DNA of 39,725 nucleotides from CAIOHW01 sp964432565 (GTDB lineage: Bacteria; Bdellovibrionota; UBA1018). This document shows, piece after piece, positions 7,432 through 16,005 of this stretch. The notes under the pieces are model-generated. The model saw only the letters and a list, made by a program, of their open reading frames with translations, did no database searches and was not told the DNA's origin. The position numbers and the translations under genes were made by a program. Within the stretch, counting starts at the first letter, position 1; every line of letters starts with the position of its first letter. The DNA lies in contig CAYSOA010000020.1 in NCBI GenBank assembly GCA_964432565.1, positions 1 to 39,725 of the forward strand, written 5' to 3'.

Positions 7432-8568
7432 ATGCCCGGGCAAGCTGCACCAAGTCATTTTTCGCGGTCTCAGGCGATTTCGGCACTGACGCAGTGGTTT
7501 GCCGCCAGCCAGCGAATTCTACCGTGGCGTTCCGAGCCCACCCTTTACCGAGTCTGGGTTTCTGAGATCATGCTGCAGCAAACGCAGGTGGTGACCGTTC
7601 TTCCGTTTTTTGAGCGCTTCACCGCGCGTTTTCCGACGGTCGAGGCACTGGCGGCAGCTTCAGAGGGCGAAGTCGTCGAGGCGTGGGCTGGGCTGGGCTA
7701 CTACTCGCGAGCCAGAAACTTGCACCGGGGAGCACGGCAAATCGTCGCCGGTGGATTTCCCCAGACGCGCGACGGATGGATCGACGTGCCCGGAGTGGGG
7801 CCCTACACGGCAGGCGCGATCACTTCGATCGCCCTGGGGCATCCCGAGCCGATTCTCGACGGAAATGTCGAGCGCGTCCTTGCTCGTGTGCTGGCGCTGT
7901 CTAGAAGTTCCCCTCGCGCTGGAGGGGCTGCGGAGTTCAAGAAACGCCTCTGGAAGTGGTCCACCTGGCTCGTGCGACGGGCTCATCGCCTCGAGATCTC
8001 ACCGAGCCAGTTCAATCAGGCAATGATGGAGCTGGGGGCGCGAGTCTGCACGTTTCGAAATCCTCAGTGTGAGGCTTGCCCGATCGCGAAAAGCTGTGCT
8101 GCCCGTGCCGTTGGAACTCCCGAAGACTTTCCTGGAAGGAAGCCGCCGAAAGAGTGGATTCGGGTCGAAGAGTTGCGGCATGCCTGGATCGGAGCGAAGG
8201 GGGGCGAACCCGATTCGTGTCCTGGAGAGAGATGGCTTTTACGCCGACAAAGGTCCGGCGAGTGGCGTGCCGGGCTCTGGGACCTGCCCCTCGCGGCGCC
8301 TCCTGTTGGCGCTGCCGTCTGCGTGGGAGAAGTGCAGACGCGCCATGTGGTGACGCGTCATCGCATCGAACGGACCACGCGCATCTGGCTGCTTCGCACT
8401 GATGCGCTTTCTGACGTGCCGGCGGCGAGCGGGCAGGAGGAGTCCGAGCTTTCCTGGGTGGATTTTGAAGGGCGTCCGGTAGGGGCGTCTTCGGCGCTGG
8501 TCAAGACGTGGCAGGCGGTGCGACGGATGCGGGAAAGTACGCCTCGATCAGATGGTTCTGACCTCTAG
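7432..8568 (+). CDS. mutY: A/G-specific adenine glycosylase
   Basis: Removes adenine mispaired with 8-oxoguanine in base-excision repair. 378 aa from the ATG at 7432; upstream in-frame sequence back to 7003 is antisense to the amidase gene and is not part of the protein. The HhH-GPD domain has the catalytic Glu at E45 (VSEIMLQQTQV), the helix-hairpin-helix DVPGVGPYTAGAI, and the catalytic Asp at D143 (ILDGNVERVL). The iron-sulfur loop C206-x6-C213-x2-C216-x5-C222 is intact. The C-terminal third is the Nudix-like 8-oxoG recognition domain. The 3' end overlaps the convergent gene at 8501-9247 by 68 bp. Confidence 0.95.
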   Translation: MPGQAAPSHFSRSQAISALTQWFAASQRILPWRSEPTLYRVWVSEIMLQQTQVVTVLPFFERFTARFPTVEALAAASEGEVVEAWAGLGYYSRARNLHRGARQIVAGGFPQTRDGWIDVPGVGPYTAGAITSIALGHPEPILDGNVERVLARVLALSRSSPRAGGAAEFKKRLWKWSTWLVRRAHRLEISPSQFNQAMMELGARVCTFRNPQCEACPIAKSCAARAVGTPEDFPGRKPPKEWIRVEELRHAWIGAKGGEPDSCPGERWLLRRQRSGEWRAGLWDLPLAAPPVGAAVCVGEVQTRHVVTRHRIERTTRIWLLRTDALSDVPAASGQEESELSWVDFEGRPVGASSALVKTWQAVRRMRESTPRSDGSDL

Positions 8569-9247
8569 CCAGGGGCCAGGCGAGATACGAGTAGGCACCC
8601 TCAGCCGGAAAAATCGGTGGCAGCTCGTGTTCGGTGAGTTCTCCTCGGGTTTTACTGTCGTAAAAGGTGGAGAGGAGAGTCCCCGCTTCGGCACGCACTC
8701 CGCACTTCAGTGGCGGCACGTTTTCTCGGATGGGAAGGCCGCCCGAGTACCGATCATGAAAGCTCGCCCAACGTCGGGCCGGCAATGTCCGGCGTAGCGA
8801 CTCAAACCATGGGGCCACTACCGACGGCTCGCCACAGGAGTCCGCCTGCCCAAGGAAGTTACAAAACAGGATGGCATGTTTCGGGTTCTGCTCGAGCAGG
8901 CTGTTCCAGTGCTGAAAGACGTCGGCACGAATCCAACTCAAAGTGTTTGGTCGAAGCTGTCCCTGATGGGTTCTTCGAAAAAGAGGTTCGGCCACCGGAT
9001 CCCAGTCAATGGCCGTCAGGCTTTTGAAGCTCGACAGCCACGACCCTGGCAGACAGTGTCCGGCACTTGGTGCCACCAGAAGCAGGTCGATCCCGGTGCG
9101 TTCGGACTCTGGCAGCCACTCCTCGAGCCACTGGTGCAAGCCTTCTCGAAAGCCTCGCCAGCGAGAGCGGCGGCGGAGCAGGGCGCGGGCATGGTATCGA
9201 AGACCCCCACCAGGGTTGAGCAGCCTGCTCGATGGTTTGCTCTGCAT
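8501..9247 (-). CDS. Hypothetical protein, possible class I methyltransferase
   Basis: 248 aa, no signal peptide. The stretch LLLVAPSAGHCLPGSWL followed by LTAIDWDPVAE resembles motif I and the acidic strand-2 residue of class I SAM-dependent methyltransferases, and a later AILFCNFLGQ could be motif IV. The G-x-G of motif I is not canonical (SAGHCLPG). This is a fold guess, not a family match. The 3' 68 bp overlap the mutY 3' end. The start at 9247 is 24 bp from the start of the small membrane protein gene on the other strand. Confidence 0.65.
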   Translation of the reverse strand: MQSKPSSRLLNPGGGLRYHARALLRRRSRWRGFREGLHQWLEEWLPESERTGIDLLLVAPSAGHCLPGSWLSSFKSLTAIDWDPVAEPLFRRTHQGQLRPNTLSWIRADVFQHWNSLLEQNPKHAILFCNFLGQADSCGEPSVVAPWFESLRRTLPARRWASFHDRYSGGLPIRENVPPLKCGVRAEAGTLLSTFYDSKTRGELTEHELPPIFPAEGAYSYLAWPLARGQNHLIEAYFPASVAPPATS

Positions 9248-9271
9248 GAATTTTACAGTAAGGTAAGGGGC

Positions 9272-9418
9272 ATGAGTTCACACGAGCAAAATCCGACACT
9301 GGGTCAACACATCAAGATGCTGGGGGCCTGTCTGACCACGGCCATCGTGCTTGCCGCTTCGATCGCCATCGGTTTTGGCCAGGCCTACGAGCTGGTCAAG
9401 TGGATTGGCTCACGCTAG
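9272..9418 (+). CDS. Small single-pass membrane protein (48 aa)
   Basis: The ATG at 9272 is preceded by AAGGTAAGGGG, a good ribosome site. The product has a polar N-terminus (MSSHEQNPTLGQ), one hydrophobic helix of about 20 residues (LTTAIVLAASIAIGFGQA) and a short basic end. I know no family for it. It overlaps the convergent regulator gene by 9 bp. A good ribosome site, a clear helix and placement in an otherwise empty gap support a real gene; short length limits certainty. Confidence 0.5.
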   Translation: MSSHEQNPTLGQHIKMLGACLTTAIVLAASIAIGFGQAYELVKWIGSR

Positions 9419-10168
9419 CGGAATGTAGGCCCGTTCGGGATGCTGCCTGAGCAGCTCCAATAGGTCTTCAAGACCGTCGAGTGAAAGTTCGAGGATCTCG
9501 ATCCCATAACCACCGGGCAGACGATCCTCGGAAGCGCCATTGGCATTGCCAGCGGTTCGCGCCCAAAGAACCTGTCCGACGCCTTCGAGCCTGAGGTTAG
9601 GAGCTTCAAGTTCAAACGAAACTTTCTGGCGCAACGATAGCTGCGGACTGTCGTCCCAAGGGATGAAAAATCCCCCGCGCCCCAGGTGCACGCGGTCGTC
9701 CAGTCGCAGGCCGTCCCGACGGGGGTAAACTTGGCGGATCCGGGGCAGCGAACGTTGTGCCGCGTCGTCGGTGGCCGTCGAGGGCAGCCAGCGTTCCCGG
9801 GGCGGCCTGAGGGCCCGCTCGATCACCGAATGCAGCTGCCGGCGCTCGAAAGGCTTCGAGATGACGGCATCCGCCCCCAGATGGTGGGCCTTTTCGAGGG
9901 TGAAGTCACTGAATCCGGTCAAAAACATCACCACCGGTTGCTCGGTTTTTCGCTGACGAATCTGATTTAAAAGCTGCACCCCATCCATCAAGGGCATGCG
10001 GATGTCGGTGAGCACGACGTCGATGGCTTCGTTTTCGAGCGTCTTCAGTGCCTGAATTCCGTTGGCAGCCTGGTGAACGTCGAAGTCGAGCAGCTCGAAA
10101 TCAAAGGCGAGCGCCTCGCGTAGGGCGGCTTCGTCGTCCACGATTAAGATCGATCGCCGCTGGTTCAT
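9410..10168 (-). CDS. Response regulator: receiver + PilZ-like domain
   Basis: 252 aa. Residues 5-115 are a CheY-like receiver with acidic pair D11/D12, phospho-acceptor D55 (VVLTDIRMP), T84 and K105 (ISKPF). Residues about 145-245 look like a PilZ domain: a basic segment PRRDGLRLDD, then LGRGGFFIPWD in place of the usual (D/N)xSxxG strand, then beta strands ending GGYGIEILEL. If functional, PilZ would bind c-di-GMP. However, the D/NxSxxG motif is imperfect, so ligand binding is uncertain. Its ATG overlaps the stop of the upstream kinase gene by 4 bp, so the two form a translationally coupled pair. There is no DNA-binding domain; output is probably protein-protein. Confidence 0.85.
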   Translation of the reverse strand: MNQRRSILIVDDEAALREALAFDFELLDFDVHQAANGIQALKTLENEAIDVVLTDIRMPLMDGVQLLNQIRQRKTEQPVVMFLTGFSDFTLEKAHHLGADAVISKPFERRQLHSVIERALRPPRERWLPSTATDDAAQRSLPRIRQVYPRRDGLRLDDRVHLGRGGFFIPWDDSPQLSLRQKVSFELEAPNLRLEGVGQVLWARTAGNANGASEDRLPGGYGIEILELSLDGLEDLLELLRQHPERAYIPLA

Positions 10169-11721
10169 TTCGACTGCTCCCCTTGCGGAAGACGGATCAC
10201 GAACTGGGTATGGGGCGAATGCTCGTTGTAGTGGATGGAGCCTCCATGACGCTCAATGATTCGCCTGCAGATTCCGAGCCCCAGTCCCGTTCCCTTTCCC
10301 GTGGGCTTGGTCGTGAAGAACGGCTCAAAAAGGCGGGCGCGCTGCGTCTGGGGAATTCCGGCGCCGCTGTCCGTGATGCGAATCACCACTTCGTCACCCT
10401 CTCGTTCGGCATCGAGTCGAATCCACTTTTCTGGGAGGGACTCGATGGCATCTCTCGCGTTTTGAAGCAGGTTGAGCAGCACCTGGCTGATTTCGCCCGG
10501 GTGACAGAGGATTGAAAGATCGGGAGGTGTGATGGCGCAGTCGAGCTGGATGCCGAGCCAGCGAAACCGCTCCAGAACAATCACCGAGGTGTCGTGAACC
10601 AGCTCCGTGAGACCAACGACCTGCATGGGATCGCTCGAGGATTCTCTCGAAAAATTCTTCATGCTCGAGACGATTCGGGCGACCCGCATCGCGGTCTCTT
10701 CGAGCGTCCGCGTGATCTTGCGGCCGAGCTCACGGTCGAGAGTCTCCTTCTCGAGAAGCTCGGCGAGTTGAGAGGCCCGAGTCGTAATGATGGCCAAGGG
10801 TGTATTGATTTCGTGTGCAATCCCGCCGGCCATCTCCCCGAGAGTGGCAAGCCTCGAGGCGTGAATGCTGATCATGCGCTGGCGCTCGAGCTCGAGCTGG
10901 GCCTCGCGCTCTTCGGTGATGTCCCAATTGAGGCCGAAAAGCCGCCGGGTTTTTCCCTCGTGGTCCCGTTCGACCGAAGCCCTCGAGGCAATCCAGCGGA
11001 TCTCCCCGTCCGGTCGAACGATGCGAAATTGAATCTGCAGCGACCGGCCTTCCGAGACCGAATCTGCGACGGCTTTTTCGGTCGACTCGCGATCGTCCGG
11101 GTGCAGCGCCTTTCGCCACATCTCATAGGTTCCGGGGCCGTCCTGCTCCTGCAGTCCATAGATGGGATACATCGAGGCATGCCAATAAAGCTGGTCTTCG
11201 AGGATGTTCCAGTCCCAGATGCCGATGTCGAATGTGCGTATGGCAAGCTCCATGCGCTGGCGCCAGTCTCGAAGATCCTGCTCGACCTGTTTTTGCAGGC
11301 TGATGTCGAGATGGGTGCCCGAGAATCGCAGGGCTCGTCCCCTCGAATCTCGTTCGGTTACCCGACCCTTGTCGAGAATCCAAACCCAGCGGCCATCGGC
11401 ATGTCGCATGCGGTGGATGTTCTCGTAGGAGGGGGTTTTGCCGTCAACGTGGGCCTGAACGTCGCGGTAGGCGGCTGCGAGATCGTCGGGATGCACCCGT
11501 GATGACCAGGTGTCGAGCTGCATGGGAGTGGTCTTGGGGTCGAGCCCGATCATCGTGCACCAGCGCTCGTCGAAGGCGACCTCGTTCGTTTCGAGATTCC
11601 AGTCCCACGAACCCAGGCCCGCCCCCTCAAGAACGAAGTTGAGTTTCCGAATCTGCCGCTCCAGCTCGGTTTCAGGGGAGTTTTTGGAGTTGCTGGGGTT
11701 TTGGGAGTTCCCGAAGGCCAT
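10165..11721 (-). CDS. PAS-PAS sensor histidine kinase
   Basis: 518 aa, soluble, no membrane segments. Two PAS/PAC units at about residues 27-145 and 155-272, each with the W-(D/N)-W-N and HPDD hallmarks of PAS_3 domains. HisKA follows, with phospho-acceptor H303 in GGIAHEINTPL. The HATPase domain has an N-box (LLNLLQNARDAI), G1 (DSGAGIP) and G2 (GTGLGLGICRRI). The signal is presumably cytosolic and small-molecule. It is cognate to the receiver-PilZ regulator downstream (4-bp ATGA overlap). Confidence 0.93.
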   Translation of the reverse strand: MAFGNSQNPSNSKNSPETELERQIRKLNFVLEGAGLGSWDWNLETNEVAFDERWCTMIGLDPKTTPMQLDTWSSRVHPDDLAAAYRDVQAHVDGKTPSYENIHRMRHADGRWVWILDKGRVTERDSRGRALRFSGTHLDISLQKQVEQDLRDWRQRMELAIRTFDIGIWDWNILEDQLYWHASMYPIYGLQEQDGPGTYEMWRKALHPDDRESTEKAVADSVSEGRSLQIQFRIVRPDGEIRWIASRASVERDHEGKTRRLFGLNWDITEEREAQLELERQRMISIHASRLATLGEMAGGIAHEINTPLAIITTRASQLAELLEKETLDRELGRKITRTLEETAMRVARIVSSMKNFSRESSSDPMQVVGLTELVHDTSVIVLERFRWLGIQLDCAITPPDLSILCHPGEISQVLLNLLQNARDAIESLPEKWIRLDAEREGDEVVIRITDSGAGIPQTQRARLFEPFFTTKPTGKGTGLGLGICRRIIERHGGSIHYNEHSPHTQFVIRLPQGEQSK

Positions 11722-11780
11722 TTGTGCGAAGCTCTCAGACGAGGCCGGCGGCTGTCATGTTAAAGAGTTATAAATTTCTC

Positions 11781-11811
11781 GTTCAAGAACTCTTGAACTA
11801 TAATGGGCTCA
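11781..11811 (+). promoter_or_regulatory. Promoter with palindrome; possibly leaderless start
   Basis: A perfect TATAAT box lies at 11799-11804. Standard spacing puts transcription start at about 11811, which is the A of the ATG of the ABC1-kinase gene, so the mRNA may be leaderless. An 8-2-8 inverted repeat (GTTCAAGA at 11781-11788, TCTTGAAC at 11791-11798) fills the spacer directly upstream of the -10 box, a typical position for a repressor site. No good -35 is seen (TTCTCG at 11776-11781). No purine-rich ribosome site precedes the ATG. Confidence 0.5.
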
Positions 11812-13133
11812 TGGCAACCCGCATTCCGTCTACCCTCGCCGCCCGTGGTCTGGAATTTCTGAAGATGGGAGCTCGGCTTGCCGCGAAGAGTACCCCCGGG
11901 GGGGATGCGGCCGAACGCCGAATCGAGCAGGCCCGGGTTCTGGTCGACGGACTTTCCAAGCTCAAAGGTGCGGCCATGAAGCTGGGGCAGACGCTCAGCG
12001 TCGAGCTCCGCGACGTGCTTCCGCCTGAGTTCGTTGATGGGCTCTCGCGTCTGCAGGATCAGGGAACACCGCTGACGGGCGCTCAGGTGCGAAAGATTCT
12101 TGCGGAGGAGTGGTCCCGTGGAGAGGGTGAAGAGGGAGCCGATGATCGACTCGCCCGTCTGGAGGGCTTTGTCGACACCCCGCTCGCCTCGGCCAGCATC
12201 GGGCAGGTGCATGCTGCCCGGTGGCAGAGCGAAGACATCGTTCTGAAGGTGCAGTTTCCCGGCATCAGCCGGACGATCGACAGCGATATTCAGGGCCTGG
12301 GCATCCTGTTGCGAAGTCTGCTTGCGGTCACGGGGCGCAAGGTGGGCATTGAGGGCCTGCTCGAAGAGCTCGGAACAGTCTTTCGCCAGGAAACCGATTA
12401 CCTGCTCGAGGCTCAGTTTTTGGACGAGTACGCCCGAGGGATCGAGGGCATCGCCGGATATCACGTTCCGCGCGTGGTGCACGAACTGACCACGTCGCAT
12501 GTTCTGGCGATGTCGCGGGCTCGGGGATTGAAGCCACTCGACTGGCTGGCTCTCAGAAAGCCTTCACAGCAGCTGCGTAATGCCGTGGGCCAGCGTTTTC
12601 TGGATCTGTACGAGATCGAGTTTTTTCGAATGGGCCTCGTGCAGACCGATCCGAACTTCGCCAACTTCCTGATCGACGACAGCGAAGATCGGATGAATCC
12701 CGTCATCACCCTTCTCGATTTTGGTGCCGTCAAACGCTACGACGGCGGCTTCAGGCGTGAGTACCGTGCTCTGCTCCTTTTGGCTCGCGAAGGCGAGGAC
12801 GATGGCATTCTGGAGCGGTGCTTCGAACTGGGGCTGCTCGATCGTGCGGAGTGCCGCGAGGGCTGCGACGCCATGGTGCGGCTGCTACGTGCAAGCCTGG
12901 CCCCATTTGATCCGGCCCTTCAGCCCTTTGACTTTACCAGTGCCGAGTACGCCCGCGAAATGCGTGAGCTGGCGATGGAACTCGGCAGGCGTTGCCGCGT
13001 CTCGCCCCCGCCGAGAGCGATTCTTTTTCTTCATCGCAAGCTGGGAGGTGTCTTTAACCTGCTCAAGGCGATGGAGGCACGGCTGGACCTCGCGGAGTAC
13101 TGGAATCGGATCGTGGTTCAGGACGCCGGCTGA
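11811..13133 (+). CDS. ABC1/UbiB/COQ8-family atypical kinase
   Basis: 440 aa from the ATG at 11811. Family hallmarks in order: KxGQ motif (KGAAMKLGQ, residues 52-60), Ala-rich nucleotide loop (ASASIGQVHAA), lysine strand (VLKVQFPG), catalytic loop VQTDPNFANFLI and metal-binding LLDFGAVKRY. The catalytic loop has the Q-T-D-P-N-x-x-N form I associate with the mitochondrial COQ8/ADCK3 group, rather than the H-x-D-x-H-P-x-N of E. coli UbiB. These proteins are ATPases/kinases that support ubiquinone or other isoprenoid-lipid synthesis. It has no C-terminal membrane helices like those of UbiB. An earlier in-frame start at 11760 is possible. The 3' end overlaps the convergent DUF2062 gene by 71 bp. 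Confidence 0.9.
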   Translation: MATRIPSTLAARGLEFLKMGARLAAKSTPGGDAAERRIEQARVLVDGLSKLKGAAMKLGQTLSVELRDVLPPEFVDGLSRLQDQGTPLTGAQVRKILAEEWSRGEGEEGADDRLARLEGFVDTPLASASIGQVHAARWQSEDIVLKVQFPGISRTIDSDIQGLGILLRSLLAVTGRKVGIEGLLEELGTVFRQETDYLLEAQFLDEYARGIEGIAGYHVPRVVHELTTSHVLAMSRARGLKPLDWLALRKPSQQLRNAVGQRFLDLYEIEFFRMGLVQTDPNFANFLIDDSEDRMNPVITLLDFGAVKRYDGGFRREYRALLLLAREGEDDGILERCFELGLLDRAECREGCDAMVRLLRASLAPFDPALQPFDFTSAEYAREMRELAMELGRRCRVSPPPRAILFLHRKLGGVFNLLKAMEARLDLAEYWNRIVVQDAG

Positions 13134-13587
13134 TCTTCGAAAAAAGGCGCTCGAGCAGGCGGGCCGTGATCCAGGTGGGAACCGGAAGGATGATCGCCCA
13201 GGCGATGATTCCATGAACGGCAGCCATGCCGAAGTCCTGAAAAAACAGACCAGGACTCTCCAGAAAGCGAGCCTTCATCTCGACAAGATCGATTCGAATG
13301 GGGTCGGCTCCGAGGAGCTTCTCGCCCAGCCGGATGAACGCTGGAATCAGCACGAGCTGAAAAGCGTACGCCAGGTAATTGATCGTCTGCATGGCGACAT
13401 GGTTCAGGCGAAAAAGAAGTCCCGCTCCCGCGCAAAGAAAAGTGGTGCTTCCCAGAACCGGAAAAAGACCGATCGCACCGCCCAGTGCGACGCTCCAGGC
13501 CAGCCGCCCCGGGGTCGCTCCCTGCCGAAGCTGTTCGAGGAGGGGGCGGATGAGCCTGCGATCCAGAAACTCGCGAAGGACCTTCAT
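13063..13587 (-). CDS. DUF2062 domain membrane protein
   Basis: 174 aa. It matches the DUF2062 pattern: an N-terminal amphipathic stretch, then SVALGGAIGLFPVLGSTT (the family's G-x-x-x-G-hydrophobic-P motif), hydrophobic segments around residues 30-60, 65-85 and 115-140, and the Asn/Gln-rich NHVAMQTINYL between them. The function of the family is not established. A Pro/Ser-rich tail is encoded in the 71 bp that overlap the ABC1-kinase 3' end. It is transcribed alone. Confidence 0.82.
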   Translation of the reverse strand: MKVLREFLDRRLIRPLLEQLRQGATPGRLAWSVALGGAIGLFPVLGSTTFLCAGAGLLFRLNHVAMQTINYLAYAFQLVLIPAFIRLGEKLLGADPIRIDLVEMKARFLESPGLFFQDFGMAAVHGIIAWAIILPVPTWITARLLERLFSKISRRPEPRSDSSTPRGPAVPPSP

Positions 13588-13637
13588 GGTGACGAGGATA
13601 CGCCGGCCCCCGAGTTCCCGCTTTTGTTTTTTCAGGG

Positions 13638-15023
13638 ATGGGTCACACTAACGGCATGATCGCCACTAATGCTGCTCGTCCGCTCGTTCCGGGGTCCTCC
13701 GTACTGCGAGAGCCGACATCCGAAGAAGCGGCCCGGCTGGGACGCTGGCGCACCTCGACCTTCTGGGTCATGCTCGTCGGCTATATTGGCTATTATCTCG
13801 TTCGAGGAAATATCTCGATTGCCGTTCCATTGCTCAGTCAGGAGTTCGGATACTCGAACACCGACCTGGCCATCATCCTGACGTTCTCCGAAGTGGCTTA
13901 TGCCATCGGAAAACTGACGACCGGACCGCTTGCCGATCAGATTGGCGGGAAAAAGGTGTTCCTGCTGGGCATGGCCGGGGCGATTCTCTTCAATCTGCTT
14001 TTCCCCCTGCATGTGGGCGTTCTGTATTTTACCGTCATCTGGTGTCTGTGCCGGTATTTTCTGTCGATGGGCTGGGGAGGGATCATCAAGACCATCGGAT
14101 CGTGGTACGAGCCCGAGCGCCACGGCACGGTCATGGGGCTGATCAGCATCAATTTTCAGTTCGGCAGCGTGGCCGCGTCGTTGTTCTGCGGATGGCTGAT
14201 TGCGCTGGGGTTCGGCTGGAAGGGGCTTTTCTTCATTCCCGCGCTGGTTGTATCGGTATTGTTCGTCTGGGCGGCGCTGGCCAGCCGCGAGTCGCCTGCG
14301 GATGTCGTACCCGGTGTTCGGTTCGGAAAGCATGCGGGCTCGCGAAGATCCATGGCAGATTTTGGCGATCACCACGAGGATACCCCTCCGGTACTCGAAA
14401 TCGTCGGCAGGCTTTTCAGGGTGCCGCTTTTTCGCCAGGTGCTCGTGTTCAGCTTCTTTTCCCATCTGCTGCGAAGCGTCTTTCTCTTTTGGACTCCCAA
14501 GTTTCTGGTCGATCAGGGAATGGGTAACGTCGGAGCGGCATTTTCTTCGGCGGTTTTTCCGCTGCTGGGCTGCCTCGGTACCATTTTTATTGGCTGGTAC
14601 ACTGACCGACACGCGAAGAACGGCGATCGAACCGGAATGATGGCGATCATGCTGGCAGGTCTATTCTTTTCCCTTCTGGGAATCTCGGCGCTCATCCCTC
14701 GCGGTGAGTCGGCACAGATGGCCATCGTGGCTCTTCTGGGTTTGAGTGGTTTTTTTCTTTACGGGCCTTATTCGATGTCGGCTGGTGCGCTTTCGCTGGA
14801 TATTGCCGGGCCGAAGGGAGCGGGGACCTGCACCGGAATGATTGACGGCTTCGGTTATCTTGGGGGTGCGGTTGCGGCCTGGGCGGCGGGCGTACTGGCC
14901 GATCGGCTCGGCTGGTCGCAGGTTTTTCTGTTTGTCGCGGTCTGTGCCCTATTTACGGTGGCTTGGACGTTTCACATGAGCCGGTCTCACCAGAGACGGG
15001 TGGCACGAGAGGGGAGCGCATGA
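13638..15023 (+). CDS. MFS organophosphate:phosphate antiporter (GlpT/UhpT-like)
   Basis: 461 aa, about 12 membrane helices, inner membrane. The first helix carries GYIGYYLVRGNISIAVP, typical of the OPA family (GlpT, UhpT, PgtP), which exchange glycerol-3-phosphate or sugar phosphates for phosphate. The MFS loop GPLADQIGGKK follows helix 2. A charged central loop (about residues 215-250) separates the halves. It overlaps the next gene, a glycerophosphodiesterase, by 4 bp (ATGA), which favours glycerol-3-phosphate as substrate. The start at 13638 is uncertain; 13656 is an alternative. It begins a plus-strand run extending to 19552. Confidence 0.88.
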   Translation: MGHTNGMIATNAARPLVPGSSVLREPTSEEAARLGRWRTSTFWVMLVGYIGYYLVRGNISIAVPLLSQEFGYSNTDLAIILTFSEVAYAIGKLTTGPLADQIGGKKVFLLGMAGAILFNLLFPLHVGVLYFTVIWCLCRYFLSMGWGGIIKTIGSWYEPERHGTVMGLISINFQFGSVAASLFCGWLIALGFGWKGLFFIPALVVSVLFVWAALASRESPADVVPGVRFGKHAGSRRSMADFGDHHEDTPPVLEIVGRLFRVPLFRQVLVFSFFSHLLRSVFLFWTPKFLVDQGMGNVGAAFSSAVFPLLGCLGTIFIGWYTDRHAKNGDRTGMMAIMLAGLFFSLLGISALIPRGESAQMAIVALLGLSGFFLYGPYSMSAGALSLDIAGPKGAGTCTGMIDGFGYLGGAVAAWAAGVLADRLGWSQVFLFVAVCALFTVAWTFHMSRSHQRRVAREGSA

Positions 15024-15955
15024 ATCTTCGGAATTGGGCAGTGATCGCTTTGGGAGCCTCGACGGGGCTGGCCTGTTCGACGATTTCTGCCCTGCCGCCG
15101 AAGTCTCCACCGGCACCGCGTCCCGAAATTCATGGGCACCGCGGTTCGCGGGGAACCGCGCCTGAGAATACGATTCCTGCTTTTGAGCAGGCCCTTGCAG
15201 CAGGTGTCGAAGTGCTGGAGCTCGATACCGGAGTGACGCGCGACGGCGTGCTCGTCGTTTATCATGACCAGAAGCTGAACCCAGTGCTCTGCCGGAAGGG
15301 CAGGAGTCGAGCCAGAGCCATTCCGCTTCAGAAGCTGACGCTTCTACAGCTTCGGCACTATGATTGTGGAACCCTGAAAAATCCGCGATTTACGGAGCAG
15401 GTACCGGTGCCCGGCACCCGGGTGCCGACCTTGGATGAATTTTTTCAGTGGGTGAAGGCATCGAAGCATCCCACTGCGGCGACCGTTCGATTCAACATCG
15501 AGACCAAGATTGAAGCGGAACATCCCGAGCTGTCTCCGCCGCCAGCCGAATTCGCACGCCTTCTGGTCGAGGTACTCCGACGTCACCAGATGCTCGAGCG
15601 CACGATCATCCAGTCCTTCGACTTTCGGACGCTTCAGGAGGCACGCAAGTTGGCGCCCAATGTCCGGCTCTCGGCGCTGATCGAATTTCGACCGGAGGGG
15701 GATCCCGAAACGTCGTCACAGGCGCTGGTCGAAGCCGCGCGTTCGGCCGGAGCCGAAATCGTCTCACCGAATCACGAATGGCTGACCCGACTGGATGTTC
15801 AGACGCTCCACGAGGCAGGAGTCGAGGTCGCTCCTTGGACTGCAAATACGCCAGAGCAGTGGGATCACCTCGCCGATCTGGGGGTCGATGCGATCATCAC
15901 CGATTATCCGGCTCGCGCGATCCAATGGCGTCGTGGGTGGCTGGTGCGCCAGTAA
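15020..15955 (+). CDS. glpQ: Glycerophosphodiester phosphodiesterase, probable lipoprotein
   Basis: Hydrolyses glycerophosphodiesters (deacylated phospholipid head groups) to glycerol-3-phosphate and alcohol. 311 aa; ATG at 15020 with a GAGGGGAG ribosome site, overlapping the transporter stop. The signal segment ends GLAC (Cys19), a weak lipobox, so the protein is exported and probably lipidated. The GDPD motifs are present: HGHRGSRGTAPENT with H40, ELDTGVTRDG with E67 and D69, and YHD at 81-83. It is coupled to the OPA transporter, so the pair would release and import glycerol-3-phosphate. The symbol is by function. Confidence 0.9.
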   Translation: MNLRNWAVIALGASTGLACSTISALPPKSPPAPRPEIHGHRGSRGTAPENTIPAFEQALAAGVEVLELDTGVTRDGVLVVYHDQKLNPVLCRKGRSRARAIPLQKLTLLQLRHYDCGTLKNPRFTEQVPVPGTRVPTLDEFFQWVKASKHPTAATVRFNIETKIEAEHPELSPPPAEFARLLVEVLRRHQMLERTIIQSFDFRTLQEARKLAPNVRLSALIEFRPEGDPETSSQALVEAARSAGAEIVSPNHEWLTRLDVQTLHEAGVEVAPWTANTPEQWDHLADLGVDAIITDYPARAIQWRRGWLVRQ

Positions 15956-16005
15956 CCGGAACAGAGTTTCGGAAGAGTCGTGGGCGAGTTCCCCAGAGGT
16001 TGAAG

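Noticed and set aside
12721..13659. 312-codon plus-strand open frame
   Set aside because: It is a shadow of the ABC1 and DUF2062 genes with basic, low-quality composition and no motif.
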